A stretch of DNA of 64,000 bases. Origin: RGIG9115 sp045128915 (GTDB lineage Bacteria > Bacillota > Clostridia > UBA1381). Below are positions 48,258 to 57,889 of this stretch, in pieces. A program made the translations under genes and the position numbers. The first letter of the stretch is position 1; each line of letters begins with the position of its first letter. The DNA lies in the NCBI GenBank assembly GCA_045128915.1, contig JBGVIT010000059.1, forward strand, positions 1 through 64,000. Direction: 5' to 3'. The notes beneath the pieces are model-generated. The model was given only the letters and a program-made list of their open reading frames with translations, was not told the DNA's origin and made no database searches.

Positions 48258-50169
48258 ATCTGCGCTCTTTAATTTGACCGCTTCTGTAAGCTTCCAGCAG
48301 AGCTTCAAGCTCTGCTACTTTTTCATTTATCCTTTCGCCGTCGTCGGTGTCGGCTATAAGCATGCGGTTTGTCATGCGTTCAACCTCATTAATAACGGGG
48401 ATTTCCTTATTGCTTTTCCATTCGTCAGGGCTGTGCTTTGCAAAAGCCATATACCTTGAACTGAATATAAATGTATATCCGCCAATACCTGTTTTAGACT
48501 GATACGCTTTTGAAATTCCGCCGTCTATCATGAACAAAAGCCCCTGACCTTTGACGGGGTTTTCTCCTGCTTTTACGGGAACATGGCCATTGATTATATG
48601 ACCGCCCGGCTTAAGAGAAAATTCGTTCATGATTTTTTCGCAGGTGGTTTTATCCTCGATAAGACGGTAATATGCGTTCATTTCTTCCACAGCCATGCTC
48701 GCATCATCAACAAAATATTTCTCGAATACTGAAAGCTTGCTTTTCCCGAAAAGCGGCGAATTTTTACTGCACCATAAGTACCAGAAAAAGTCCGTATCAG
48801 GTGAGTTGATGCCTTGTGCCGAGAAATAAGCAGAGCGTACAGCTTCGTTTATATATTCAAGATATTTTCTGCCTGAGAGCTTTATATCGCCCATGCATAC
48901 GGTCTTGAACTCTCCGTCGTCCGTCATGGGTATGCATCCGTGATAGAGAAGATTGTTGTTATAGATACAGAACATACTGCCCTTTTCATACAAAAATCTT
49001 ATATGCTCTTTGAGCTTTGTGCTGTGCATGAAAGATGCTGCAAGAGTGTTCATAAGATTTTCTTCTTCAGGCGTAAGCTCAAGGGGGTTTTCGGGATTTA
49101 CGGTGGGGAGATTTGAGTCCTTAAGGTTATAGGTGTTACCGTTTATTTTTACTGTGTAGTCACTAAAATCTATGCATGATAAAAGGTCACGGTCGCACAT
49201 TTCGTATTCCGGATGCCTCTTATAAAGCTTTCCTTCCAGCTTAAACTGAATTACAGAAATAGCCTTGTGCATCTTTGCCGCAAGTGTGGTGCTTACTCTG
49301 TCGTATTTGCTCTCGTCTAAAAGATGTGGTGTGAAAGCTGAGCAGTCATCGTCTTTATAGGCTTCTGATGCAAACATTGAAAGAGGACGAAGGTTAATTC
49401 CGTAGCCGTCCTCAAGACAGTCGAAATTGTTGTAGCTTATTCCGGTTCTTATTACGCTTGCAATACAAGTAAGATTTCCCGACGCTGCGCCCATCCATAC
49501 AATGTCATGATTACCCCATTGTATATCAATGTCGTGAAAGCTCATAAGCTCGTTCATAATAAGGTCGGCTCTTGGGCCTCTGTCAAAAATATCGCCTATA
49601 ATATGTAGCCGGTCTATTGCAATATCACGAATCATTTTACAAAGTGCCATAATAAAATTCTTGCTGACTCCCGCCCGAAGAATTGCCTGAATCATTTTTT
49701 CAAAATGCAGTCCTTTGTTGGCATCGCCTACATAAAGGAATTCATCTATAATATATGCAAAGTCGTCAGGGGTTTTTCTGCGGCGGTCCGATACGGTGTA
49801 TTTTGCCGCAAGGTCTCTGTAAAGCTCAATAAGAAGCATTACCTTAAGCCTGAACCATTCGCAGAAATTTTCATTCTCTTCCATATGCTTAAGATATATT
49901 TCAGGCTCATATATAAGTCCTGCAAGTTCTGTTCTGTCTGTTTCCGTCATTGAGCGAAAAAACAGCTCGTCAATGCGCATTTTAATTACGCCCGAAGCGC
50001 TTTTTAGCTGATGAATAAAAGCTTCGTGTTCTCCGTGAAGGTCAGAGAAGAAGTATTCTGTACCCTTTGGCATTCCTGCAACTGTCAGCAGGCTTATCAT
50101 CTCCGCGGCCGCAGAGTCAATATTCGGATATCTGTCAGACAAAAGTCGTAAATAATGAATATCAAGCAT
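48256..50169 (-). CDS. fbp: class III fructose-1,6-bisphosphatase
   Basis: A gluconeogenic phosphatase (EC 3.1.3.11) of the Firmicute class III. It has 637 residues, the expected large size, with FFSDLHGEHEAF (about 40-51) as the metallophosphatase start, IIGDIFDRGPRAD, GNHDIVWMGA and NGHVPVKAGENPVKGQG. It starts 5 nt after the S41 protease gene in the same direction. ATG follows AAAGGA. Confidence 0.96.
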   Translation of the reverse strand: MLDIHYLRLLSDRYPNIDSAAAEMISLLTVAGMPKGTEYFFSDLHGEHEAFIHQLKSASGVIKMRIDELFFRSMTETDRTELAGLIYEPEIYLKHMEENENFCEWFRLKVMLLIELYRDLAAKYTVSDRRRKTPDDFAYIIDEFLYVGDANKGLHFEKMIQAILRAGVSKNFIMALCKMIRDIAIDRLHIIGDIFDRGPRADLIMNELMSFHDIDIQWGNHDIVWMGAASGNLTCIASVIRTGISYNNFDCLEDGYGINLRPLSMFASEAYKDDDCSAFTPHLLDESKYDRVSTTLAAKMHKAISVIQFKLEGKLYKRHPEYEMCDRDLLSCIDFSDYTVKINGNTYNLKDSNLPTVNPENPLELTPEEENLMNTLAASFMHSTKLKEHIRFLYEKGSMFCIYNNNLLYHGCIPMTDDGEFKTVCMGDIKLSGRKYLEYINEAVRSAYFSAQGINSPDTDFFWYLWCSKNSPLFGKSKLSVFEKYFVDDASMAVEEMNAYYRLIEDKTTCEKIMNEFSLKPGGHIINGHVPVKAGENPVKGQGLLFMIDGGISKAYQSKTGIGGYTFIFSSRYMAFAKHSPDEWKSNKEIPVINEVERMTNRMLIADTDDGERINEKVAELEALLEAYRSGQIKERR

Positions 50170-50174
50170 TAAAA

Positions 50175-51389
50175 TTATCCTTTCGAGTTTTGTTTTTTAA
50201 GGTAATCCAAAGCAGTCTTAAGCTGTACATCATCTTTGGGGTTTATAACTGAAATATAGCTGTTTTCAAGATTTTCAGGCATTTCAACTACTATGTCCGG
50301 AGTTATGCCCTCGTCCTGAACACATGTTCCGAGCGGTGTGTAGTATTTTGCGATAGTAACCGACATTCCGGAGCCGTCTGCAAATGGATATATAGCCTGC
50401 ATGACGCCTTTGCCAAAGGTTTTCGTTCCGATGACCTTTGCTTTGCCGTAGTCACGAAGTGCACCGGTGAGAAGCTCTGATGCGCTGGCAGAGTTTTCGT
50501 TTACTAAAATTGACATGGGCATATTTACCTCGTCTGCGCCTGACTTGATTTCATTTCTGTTTCCGTAGCGGTCCTCTGTGTACATAATAAGACCTTCCGG
50601 AACAAGGAAGTCAATTATTTCGCTTACCACGTCAACTCTGCCGCCGCCATTATCTCTTACGTCAATCACAAGCTTTTCCATACCCTCGGCTTCAAGGCTT
50701 TTGAAAGCCTCTAAGAATTCACGGTCGGTTGATATTTCGCCCGTTTCAGACTCGCCATTAAAGGATGAAATTCTTATATAGCCTATGTTGCTGTCTAACA
50801 GCTTGGAGTCAACTGTTTTCTGGTGTATTTTCTTTCTTATAAGAGTTAGTTCATGTTCTTTGTTTTTTCGTTTTACGGTAATATGAACTTCTGTATTTTC
50901 TCGGTTTTCCTCCATATCCAAACCCTTGATTTTTGATACGGCATTGGACATTTGCGAGCCGCTGTAATCTACGCCCTCTACCTTGGTGATAACATCGCCG
51001 GGGAGAATTCCGGCTTCCATGCCGGGAGAATTATCCATTACGGAAACAACAAGTATTTCATCATTTTCCTTGTCGCATATAACAGTAACACCCACGCCGA
51101 TAAAATCCCCTGAGCCGCTGTTGGTATAGTCCGCAAACTGTTTTTCGTTGTAATATACAGTATATGGATCATCAAGGGACATTGTCATTGCAAGAGCCGC
51201 AAAGTCAGCGGCTTTTTTGCTGTCGTAGTCATACAGAAAATTATCGTCAAGAATCTTTTGCACACTCATTACCTTTGAAATAACAGTCCGATGTACAAAC
51301 ATATCATAAGCGCCTCTGCCGCACCAGGACACAGTACCTGCTGCCAATGCGGTGATTATGGCGGTTATTACAGTTTTTTTGTTACTCAT
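50175..51389 (-). CDS. C-terminal processing peptidase (S41 family)
   Basis: A 404-residue protease with one N-terminal membrane anchor (about 7-24), a PDZ domain (about 90-180, PGMEAGILPGDVI) and an S41 domain. The catalytic Ser is in NENSASASELL and the Lys in TKTFGKGVMQ. It probably cleaves extracytoplasmic or forespore-space proteins; in spore formers, CtpB cleaves SpoIVFA. Sporulation use here is inference, weakly supported by sigG nearby. ATG follows AGGTGCAA. Confidence 0.92.
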   Translation of the reverse strand: MSNKKTVITAIITALAAGTVSWCGRGAYDMFVHRTVISKVMSVQKILDDNFLYDYDSKKAADFAALAMTMSLDDPYTVYYNEKQFADYTNSGSGDFIGVGVTVICDKENDEILVVSVMDNSPGMEAGILPGDVITKVEGVDYSGSQMSNAVSKIKGLDMEENRENTEVHITVKRKNKEHELTLIRKKIHQKTVDSKLLDSNIGYIRISSFNGESETGEISTDREFLEAFKSLEAEGMEKLVIDVRDNGGGRVDVVSEIIDFLVPEGLIMYTEDRYGNRNEIKSGADEVNMPMSILVNENSASASELLTGALRDYGKAKVIGTKTFGKGVMQAIYPFADGSGMSVTIAKYYTPLGTCVQDEGITPDIVVEMPENLENSYISVINPKDDVQLKTALDYLKKQNSKG

Positions 51390-51408
51390 ATTGCACCTCT
51401 GTCATAAA

Positions 51409-51441
51409 TAAAAGGCTGTCCTGAATTACAAGACAGCCTAA
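51409..51441 (-). terminator. terminator of the CdaR-type gene
   Basis: On the minus strand TAGGCTGTCTTG and CAGGACAGCC pair, followed by TTTTATTTAT. It separates the regulator from the protease-fbp unit. Confidence 0.85.
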
Positions 51442-51445
51442 TATA

Positions 51446-52531
51446 TCAGATTTTCATTGAATCGGAAGCAAGATACTTATGAACCATCATTGCTACTTTA
51501 AATACTATTGCCTGATCAAACTTTCTAAGATCAAGACCGGTAAGCTTATAAATCTTTTCCAGACGGTAAACAAGAGTATTTCTGTGAACGAACAGCTGTC
51601 TTGATGTTTCGCTGACGTTAAGGTCATTTTCGAAGAATTTGTTGATTGTAAGAATTGTTTCTTCGTCAAGTGAAGCTATATCGCCTTTTTTGAACACTTC
51701 CTGAAGGAAAAGCTCGCAAAGCTTAATGGGAAGCTGATAAATCAATCTGCCGATACCGAGATTGTCGTAGTTAAGAATATACTTGTCTTCTTCAAATACC
51801 TTTCCTACTTCCAGAGCAATCTGCGCTTCCTTGTAGCAGCTGTTAAGCTCGTCAAGAGTGTTTGCGATTGTGCCTACGCCAACGAGTGTGCTGAGCAAAG
51901 TTTCGCCGTTTACTGTGTCAATTATTGACTGAGCAATCTGCTGAAGCTCCTCGTCAGAGGGAACCTGATGCATTTCCTTGATAAGAACTACATTTGCACT
52001 GTCAACGCTTATTACAAAATCATGCTCTTTATCAGGGAACATGTTTCTTATTACTTCATAGATTCCTGATTCTGTGCGGTCATTAACCTTCACATAGAAT
52101 ACAGCTCTTGGAATATCAACCTCTACATGAAGCTCTCTTGCTTTCTGATGAAGGTCAAATGCAAGAAGGTTGTCGAAAATGATATTCTGCATGAACATGG
52201 TCTTGTCATACTTTTCATCATAGTAGTGGCGTACGTTGTTGGCAGCAACTACAACAGCGCTGCAGCACACCTTTGATACTTCGTCAGTACCTTCTACATA
52301 AACTATATATTCAGAGTAAGGCTTGTTTGAAAGAACCTTAACTGTGTATCCGTCTTTAAATAAAATTTTGTCGCTGCTTGTAACAGCATAAACCAAATCT
52401 TCAAGAACCTCCGGTCTTGGTTCAACACCTGTTGACGCAAGGATAAGTCCCTGAGTGTCGGCTATTCCGAATCTTTTCGGAAATACTTCAGCCATCTGGG
52501 TGATAATATTCTGAAATGCCTTGCTTATCAT
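51446..52531 (-). CDS. CdaR/PucR-type transcriptional regulator
   Basis: A 361-residue regulator. The N-terminal 130 residues match the sugar-diacid recognition domain start (QNIITQMAEVFPKRFGIADTQG), followed by a GGDEF-like central part. The C-terminal HTH_30 (about 295-350) contains LNVSETSRQLFVHRNTLVYRLEKI. Such proteins often sense sugar diacids such as glucarate. No diacid gene is next to it, so the target is open. Confidence 0.88.
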   Translation of the reverse strand: MISKAFQNIITQMAEVFPKRFGIADTQGLILASTGVEPRPEVLEDLVYAVTSSDKILFKDGYTVKVLSNKPYSEYIVYVEGTDEVSKVCCSAVVVAANNVRHYYDEKYDKTMFMQNIIFDNLLAFDLHQKARELHVEVDIPRAVFYVKVNDRTESGIYEVIRNMFPDKEHDFVISVDSANVVLIKEMHQVPSDEELQQIAQSIIDTVNGETLLSTLVGVGTIANTLDELNSCYKEAQIALEVGKVFEEDKYILNYDNLGIGRLIYQLPIKLCELFLQEVFKKGDIASLDEETILTINKFFENDLNVSETSRQLFVHRNTLVYRLEKIYKLTGLDLRKFDQAIVFKVAMMVHKYLASDSMKI

Positions 52532-52657
52532 CTAAACATTCCTCCCGAGTAAAATAATTATAAGCGTACCTACTTTATTCTATAATTATACATCAAAGTT
52601 TTCCTTTTTGCAAGGCTTTTTTGAAAAAATTTTAAAACTATTTGTAAATATTTAGCA

Positions 52658-53428
52658 TCAAACGTATTTTCTCATGTGTTTCAACGCACTTTTTTCCAGC
52701 CTTGAAACTTGCGCCTGACTGATTCCTATTTCGTTTGCGACTTCCATTTGAGTTCTGCCCTGAAAAAATCTCAGGTTAAGAATGTGCTTTTCTCTTTCGT
52801 CCAGATGCTTCATGGCTTCGTTTATAGCAATGTTTTCAAGCCAGCTTTCGTCGCTGTTTTTCTCGTCCTTTACCTGATCCATTACATAAATTGCTTCGCC
52901 GCCGTCATGATATACCGGCTCAAAAAGTGAAACGGGATCACATATGGCATCAAGAGCAAACACCACATCCTTTTTAGGAAGATTAAGCTCCTTTGCAATC
53001 TCTGCAACAGTCGGCTCTTTGGAATTCTGGTTTATGAGCTTTTCCTTTACCTGAAGCGCTTTATAGGCAATATCCTTAAGGGAACGTGAAACTCTTATGG
53101 AATTGTTATCTCTGAGGTATCTGCGGATTTCTCCTATTATCATGGGAACGGCATATGTGGAAAACTGAACATTTTGCGAAAGGTCAAAATTGTCGATTGC
53201 CTTAATCAGACCTATGCAGCCTACCTGAAATAAATCATCCGGATTTTCACCCCGATTGTTAAAGCGCTGTATAATACTCAGAACAAGCCTTAGATTGCCC
53301 TGAACAAACTTTTCTCTTGCCTGAATGTCGCCCTCTTTTATCTTTATAAAAAGCTTTTCTTTTTCTTCCCTTGACAATACGGGCAGCTTTGAAGTGTTCA
53401 CTCCGCATATTTCAACCTTGTTTATCAT
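52658..53428 (-). CDS. sigG: forespore sigma factor sigma-G
   Basis: The late forespore sigma factor. It has 256 residues starting NKVEICGVNTSKLPVLS, a segment diagnostic for sigma-G, followed by region 2 (NLRLVLSIIQRFNNRGENPDDLFQ), region 3 and region 4 (QMEVANEIGISQAQVSRLE). An in-frame extension to 53545 is rejected because GGAGGGG precedes ATG 53428. The usual spoIIGA-sigE pair is not beside it in this window. It shows the organism can probably sporulate. Confidence 0.95.
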   Translation of the reverse strand: MINKVEICGVNTSKLPVLSREEKEKLFIKIKEGDIQAREKFVQGNLRLVLSIIQRFNNRGENPDDLFQVGCIGLIKAIDNFDLSQNVQFSTYAVPMIIGEIRRYLRDNNSIRVSRSLKDIAYKALQVKEKLINQNSKEPTVAEIAKELNLPKKDVVFALDAICDPVSLFEPVYHDGGEAIYVMDQVKDEKNSDESWLENIAINEAMKHLDEREKHILNLRFFQGRTQMEVANEIGISQAQVSRLEKSALKHMRKYV

Positions 53429-53583
53429 AACTAAACCCCTCCTGTTGTTAAAAAAACCGCATGGATTATCAGCGGCTATGTACACAAGGGAAGATTTAAA
53501 AGCTGACATAAAACATTTTTCCCCTATTGAGTGTGAGTTATACAAAATTTAGTATATAAAAATAATAAAATGTGCGGGAGTGG

Positions 53584-53612
53584 TTGACATGAGAGATGTT
53601 TTTTGATAAAAT
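53584..53612 (+). promoter_or_regulatory. promoter of prfA
   Basis: TTGACA, 17 nt, TAAAAT; a TATAAT at 53613 is 23 nt from the same -35 and less likely. It lies about 38 nt before the prfA ATG. Confidence 0.65.
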
Positions 53613-53649
53613 TATAATACCTATTTTTGTACATTAAGGGAGATAATAT

Positions 53650-54717
53650 ATGTTTGATAAATTGGAGGCGCTTGAGGAAAGGTTTAACGGTCTTGCCGAG
53701 AAGATAAGCGATCCGGAAGTGATTGCCGATCAGGAAACCTGGCGAAAACTGTGTAAGGACCATTCCGATATATCGCCTATAATTGATAAATATAAAGAAT
53801 ATAAATCAGCAAAACAGACCATTGCAGACGACAAGGAAATGCTTGCCGAGGGCGTAGAAAAAGAGCTTGAGGAAATGGTAAGAGAAGAGCTGGCAGAAAC
53901 GGAAAAACAGCTTGAGGTCATCTGTGATGAGCTTAAAATTCTTTTGCTTCCGAAGGATCCCAATGACGAGAAAAACGTTATTATGGAAATTCGGGGTGGA
54001 ACCGGTGGTGATGAGGCAGCGCTTTTTGCCGCAGACCTTATGCGAATGTATTCCATGTACGCAGAGGCACGACGCTGGAAAATAGAGGTTCTCAGCTCAA
54101 ACCCAACCGATATCGGCGGCTATAAAGAGGTATGCTTTTCCGTAGAAGGTCAGGGAGCTTACAGCAGACTGAAGTTTGAAAGTGGAGTCCACAGAGTCCA
54201 GAGAGTTCCTGCTACAGAATCAGGCGGCAGAATTCATACATCGGCGGTTACTGTTGCAGTTCTTCCGGAGGTTGAAGAAGTGGAAGTGGAAATCAATCAG
54301 AACGATTTGAGAATAGATGTATTCAGAGCCGGCGGCCCTGGTGGACAGTGCGTAAATACAACGGACTCAGCAGTAAGAATTACCCATCTTCCCACAGGCA
54401 TTGTGGTTTCATGTCAGGACGAGAAATCACAGCATAAGAATAAGGACAAGGCTATGAAAATTCTACGCTCCAGAATTTATGAAGTTATGGAGGCGGAGCG
54501 TCATAAAGAAATCGCAGACGAAAGAAAATCTCAGGTAGGCTCGGGGGACAGAAGCGAGAGAATCAGAACCTATAATTTCCCTCAGGGCAGAATAACAGAC
54601 CACAGAATAAATCTTACAATATATAAGCTTGACCAATTCCTCAACGGAATACTCGATGAAGTAATTGATGCGCTTATAACAGCGGACCAGAGTGAAAAGC
54701 TTGCAAATTCTCAATAA
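53650..54717 (+). CDS. prfA: peptide chain release factor 1
   Basis: Ends translation at UAA and UAG. It has 355 residues with the GGQ motif in RAGGPGGQCVN and the RF1-type PAT recognition site in VPATESGGRIHTSA. ATG follows AAGGGAG. No prmC gene is adjacent, whereas many Firmicutes pair them. Confidence 0.97.
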   Translation: MFDKLEALEERFNGLAEKISDPEVIADQETWRKLCKDHSDISPIIDKYKEYKSAKQTIADDKEMLAEGVEKELEEMVREELAETEKQLEVICDELKILLLPKDPNDEKNVIMEIRGGTGGDEAALFAADLMRMYSMYAEARRWKIEVLSSNPTDIGGYKEVCFSVEGQGAYSRLKFESGVHRVQRVPATESGGRIHTSAVTVAVLPEVEEVEVEINQNDLRIDVFRAGGPGGQCVNTTDSAVRITHLPTGIVVSCQDEKSQHKNKDKAMKILRSRIYEVMEAERHKEIADERKSQVGSGDRSERIRTYNFPQGRITDHRINLTIYKLDQFLNGILDEVIDALITADQSEKLANSQ

Positions 54718-54729
54718 GGGTGTGATTTT

Positions 54730-55236
54730 TTGAAGAAGTGGCATAAGGTGCTTATCATCATGCTGGCAGTTATTTTAGTAATATCTGCTGCATTAGTTCT
54801 GTTCTACAAATTTTATGCAGAAGAAAAAATCGAAAACACATTGGAGAAAGCCCAGACGGTCATGAACAATCAGGAGCTTCAGGCGGAGATTGATGAAATG
54901 GTGGGCAAAATGGTTGAAGACGGAGAGGTAGAGGAAACTCAGGTTCAGGAATATATGGAGTATAAGGATGCTTTGGAGCAAAAGCCTGTTGCCACTCCTT
55001 CAGCTAATGCTGCAAAGGCTACTCAGCGTCTTATGGACCGCGTAAGAAAGGCAATGACTGCCGATGAGTTTGCTTATGCAATGTATATATACGGAAAGAT
55101 TGACGTAAAATATGTTGCTTCAAACATTGTAAAAAACAGAGAGGAAGTAAAAAAATACGTAAAAAGTGTACTTACCTCGGAAGAAATTTCAAAATGTCTT
55201 ACCATTTACAAAAAATATTCATACTTGCTTAAATAG
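54730..55236 (+). CDS. membrane-anchored helical protein, unknown
   Basis: A 168-residue protein with one N-terminal membrane helix (about 7-27) and a charged, helical, probably coiled-coil outer or periplasmic-side domain (30-168). It starts with TTG, set by AAGGG 9 nt upstream and lack of an ATG. It sits 12 nt after prfA, and trmL follows closely. No family recognised. Confidence 0.7.
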   Translation: MKKWHKVLIIMLAVILVISAALVLFYKFYAEEKIENTLEKAQTVMNNQELQAEIDEMVGKMVEDGEVEETQVQEYMEYKDALEQKPVATPSANAAKATQRLMDRVRKAMTADEFAYAMYIYGKIDVKYVASNIVKNREEVKKYVKSVLTSEEISKCLTIYKKYSYLLK

Positions 55237-55250
55237 AAAGGTAATTTATA

Positions 55251-55754
55251 ATGTTTAACATAGTGCTTGTAGAGCCTGAAATCCCGCAGAATACCGGCAA
55301 CATTGCAAGAACCTGTGCGGCAACCGGCTCAAAGCTGCATATAATAAAACCTATGGGGTTTGAAATTGACGACAAGAAGCTCAAAAGAGCAGGTCTTGAC
55401 TATTGGCATCTGCTTGGAGTCAGGTATTATGAGGGGCTTGATGATTTCTTTGAAAAAAATCCTGATGCCAACTGTTATTATGCGTCAACCAAATCTCTCA
55501 ATACTTATTGTGATGTCAGCTTCAAAGACGGAGATTATATATTTTTCGGCAAAGAAACAAAAGGCTTGCCGGAGGAGCTGTTGTATAAAAACCCTCAAAG
55601 GTGCATAAGAATACCCATGATTGACGAGGCAAGAAGTCTTAACCTTTCAAATGCTGTGGCGATTGTGGTTTATGAAGCCTTAAGACAGACGTCATTTTCG
55701 GGGCTTAAAGATTTCGGCGAGCTGACTCGCTATAAATGGAACGGAGGAGAATAA
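55251..55754 (+). CDS. trmL: tRNA (cytidine/uridine-34 2'-O)-methyltransferase
   Basis: A SPOUT-class methylase modifying the wobble ribose of tRNA-Leu isoacceptors (EC 2.1.1.207). It has 167 residues; the start NIVLVEPEIPQNTGNIARTC and the knot region FFGKETKGLPEEL and SLNLSNAVAIVVYEALR are diagnostic. ATG follows AAAGG. Confidence 0.95.
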   Translation: MFNIVLVEPEIPQNTGNIARTCAATGSKLHIIKPMGFEIDDKKLKRAGLDYWHLLGVRYYEGLDDFFEKNPDANCYYASTKSLNTYCDVSFKDGDYIFFGKETKGLPEELLYKNPQRCIRIPMIDEARSLNLSNAVAIVVYEALRQTSFSGLKDFGELTRYKWNGGE

Positions 55755-55755
55755 T

Positions 55756-56619
55756 ATGGCAGATATTAAAATCATGGTAGATTCATCAGCGGATTTAACA
55801 AAGGAAATAAGAGAAGAATACGGTATAGGTCTTATACCTCTGCTCAGCCTTTTTGGTGAAAAATCATACGTTATAGAGGAAGATATTTCCAATGATGAAT
55901 TTTATCATTTGCTAAACACCTCGGGAATACTTCCCAAAACAAGTCAGACGCCTTATGCAACAATGTATGATATTTTGCTCAAGGAGAGTAAAGAGCATGA
56001 AACGGTTATTTATTTTACTCTTTCTTCACTTGCCAGCGGACAGAACCATAGTGCTCAGCTTGTAAGAGACGATATAATCGAAAACGATAATCCTGACGCT
56101 AACATTCTAATAGTAGATACGAAATCATTTTCTGTTATTATAGGCAAAACTGTCATTGAAGCTGCAAAGCTTGTAAAGGCAGGCAAAAGTGCAGAAGATG
56201 TTATAAGCTTTGCAGAGGAATACATTTCAAAATGGCATGCAATGATGTTGGTCAGTGACCTTACATTCCTTGAAAAAGGCGGAAGAATGAGAAAGTCAAC
56301 TGCAGTTTTGGGAAGCCTTCTTGACATTAAGCCGGTGCTTACTGTTTCCAACGGACTAATTGAGGTGGAAGCAAAGCTCAGAGGAAAAAAGAAGCTTGCC
56401 AAAAAGCTTTGTGAAATGGCAGCAGAATATGATGGTTTTGATGAGTCAGCCTGCGAGTTCATTGTTGCTCATTCCGACAAGGAAGCGGGAGAAGAGCTTG
56501 TGGAAACCATTAAAGAAGAATTTGATGCATCAAATGGAATTTATGTATCGGAGTTTGGTCCTCTGATTGGCACAAACACCGGCAATGGTGCTTTTGCTAT
56601 TGTGTTCAGAACAAAATGA
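55756..56619 (+). CDS. DegV-family fatty-acid-binding protein
   Basis: A 287-residue DegV protein of the group that presents fatty acids to the FakA kinase in Firmicutes. VDSSADLT at the start, SQTPYAT, SSLASG and the FLEKGGRMRKS block fit. It begins 1 nt after the trmL stop. fakA is not in view. Confidence 0.93.
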   Translation: MADIKIMVDSSADLTKEIREEYGIGLIPLLSLFGEKSYVIEEDISNDEFYHLLNTSGILPKTSQTPYATMYDILLKESKEHETVIYFTLSSLASGQNHSAQLVRDDIIENDNPDANILIVDTKSFSVIIGKTVIEAAKLVKAGKSAEDVISFAEEYISKWHAMMLVSDLTFLEKGGRMRKSTAVLGSLLDIKPVLTVSNGLIEVEAKLRGKKKLAKKLCEMAAEYDGFDESACEFIVAHSDKEAGEELVETIKEEFDASNGIYVSEFGPLIGTNTGNGAFAIVFRTK

Positions 56620-56666
56620 TATAGATATAAACAATTTTCTTTCTTTGTTTGTGAAAGGAGTTAATG

Positions 56667-57884
56667 ATGAAATATATAGTTATACTTGGTGACGGAATGG
56701 CAGACTATGAAGTTCCCGAATTTGGCGGAAGCACAATTCTTGACGTAGCAAACAAACCTAATATTGACTATATGAGTCTTAAAGGTGAGCTTGGAATGGT
56801 GAGAACTGTTCAGGAGGGAATGAAGCCCGGAAGTGATGTTGCAAATCTTTCGGTTATGGGTTATGACACAAGAAAATGCTATACGGGCCGTTCGCCTCTG
56901 GAAGCGGCAAGTATCGGTGTTAAGCTTCTCGATACAGATGTAACCTTCAGATGCAACCTTGTTACTCTATCAGACGAGGAGTGCTACGAGGATAAAACAA
57001 TGCTCGATTATTCTGCAGGCGAAATAACAACCGACGAAGCAAAGAGCCTGATTGAAGCGGTGAGAAAAGAGCTTAATACGGATATTCTCAAATTCTATGC
57101 AGGTGTAAGCTACCGTCATCTTCTGGTTTGGGATAAAGGCTCCGACAATGTGGAGCTGACTCCGCCTCATGACATTTCCGACCGCAAAATAAAAGATTAT
57201 CTCCCTAAGGGTGATAATTCAGAGAAGCTTTTGGAGCTTATGAAAAAGTCGGAAGAAATTTTAAAAAATCATCCCGTTAACCTTGAGCGAGTGAAAGCAG
57301 GAAAGAATCCTGCCACTTCTATATGGCTCTGGGGCGAGGGAAAGAAGCCTGTGCTTGAGGATTTCAATGAAAAGTATTCAATCAGGGGCTGCGTTATTTC
57401 AGCCGTTGATTTAATAAAGGGAATAGCAATCTGCGCTAATATGAAGTCTATTGATGTTGAGGGTGCAACCGGAACATATCACACAAACTTTGACGGAAAG
57501 GCACAAGCTGCACTTTCAGCCCTTTGTGATGACGGCATGGATTTTGTTTACATACATATGGAGGCGCCGGACGAGTGCGGACATCAGGGTGATGCTCCCA
57601 ATAAAAAGCTCTCTGTTGAGCTTATAGACCGGAAGGTTGTAGGATTTTTAAGAGATGAGCTTAGTAAGCGGGGAATTGATTATAAAATGCTTATTTTGCC
57701 CGACCATCCAACACCTATTTCCCTGAAAACTCATGTGAGCGATCCCGTACCTTATGTGATATATTCATCCTCTGACGAAAAGGCTGACGGATATGTTTAT
57801 AATGAGAAGAACGGCGCAAAAACCGGACTTGTGATAGAGGACGGATATACTCTTATGGATAGATTTTTAAGCCAAGAGGTGTGA
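56667..57884 (+). CDS. apgM: cofactor-independent phosphoglycerate mutase, archaeal-type
   Basis: Interconverts 3- and 2-phosphoglycerate (EC 5.4.2.12) through an alkaline-phosphatase-fold metalloenzyme. It has 405 residues; the start YIVILGDGMADYEV, VANLSVMGYDTRKCYTGRSP and the closing ILPDHPTPISLKTH metal site match the ApgM group. It differs from the 510-residue GpmI form. Of two adjacent ATGs, 56667 has the better distance to AAAGGAG. Confidence 0.93.
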   Translation: MKYIVILGDGMADYEVPEFGGSTILDVANKPNIDYMSLKGELGMVRTVQEGMKPGSDVANLSVMGYDTRKCYTGRSPLEAASIGVKLLDTDVTFRCNLVTLSDEECYEDKTMLDYSAGEITTDEAKSLIEAVRKELNTDILKFYAGVSYRHLLVWDKGSDNVELTPPHDISDRKIKDYLPKGDNSEKLLELMKKSEEILKNHPVNLERVKAGKNPATSIWLWGEGKKPVLEDFNEKYSIRGCVISAVDLIKGIAICANMKSIDVEGATGTYHTNFDGKAQAALSALCDDGMDFVYIHMEAPDECGHQGDAPNKKLSVELIDRKVVGFLRDELSKRGIDYKMLILPDHPTPISLKTHVSDPVPYVIYSSSDEKADGYVYNEKNGAKTGLVIEDGYTLMDRFLSQEV

Positions 57885-57889
57885 TATAA

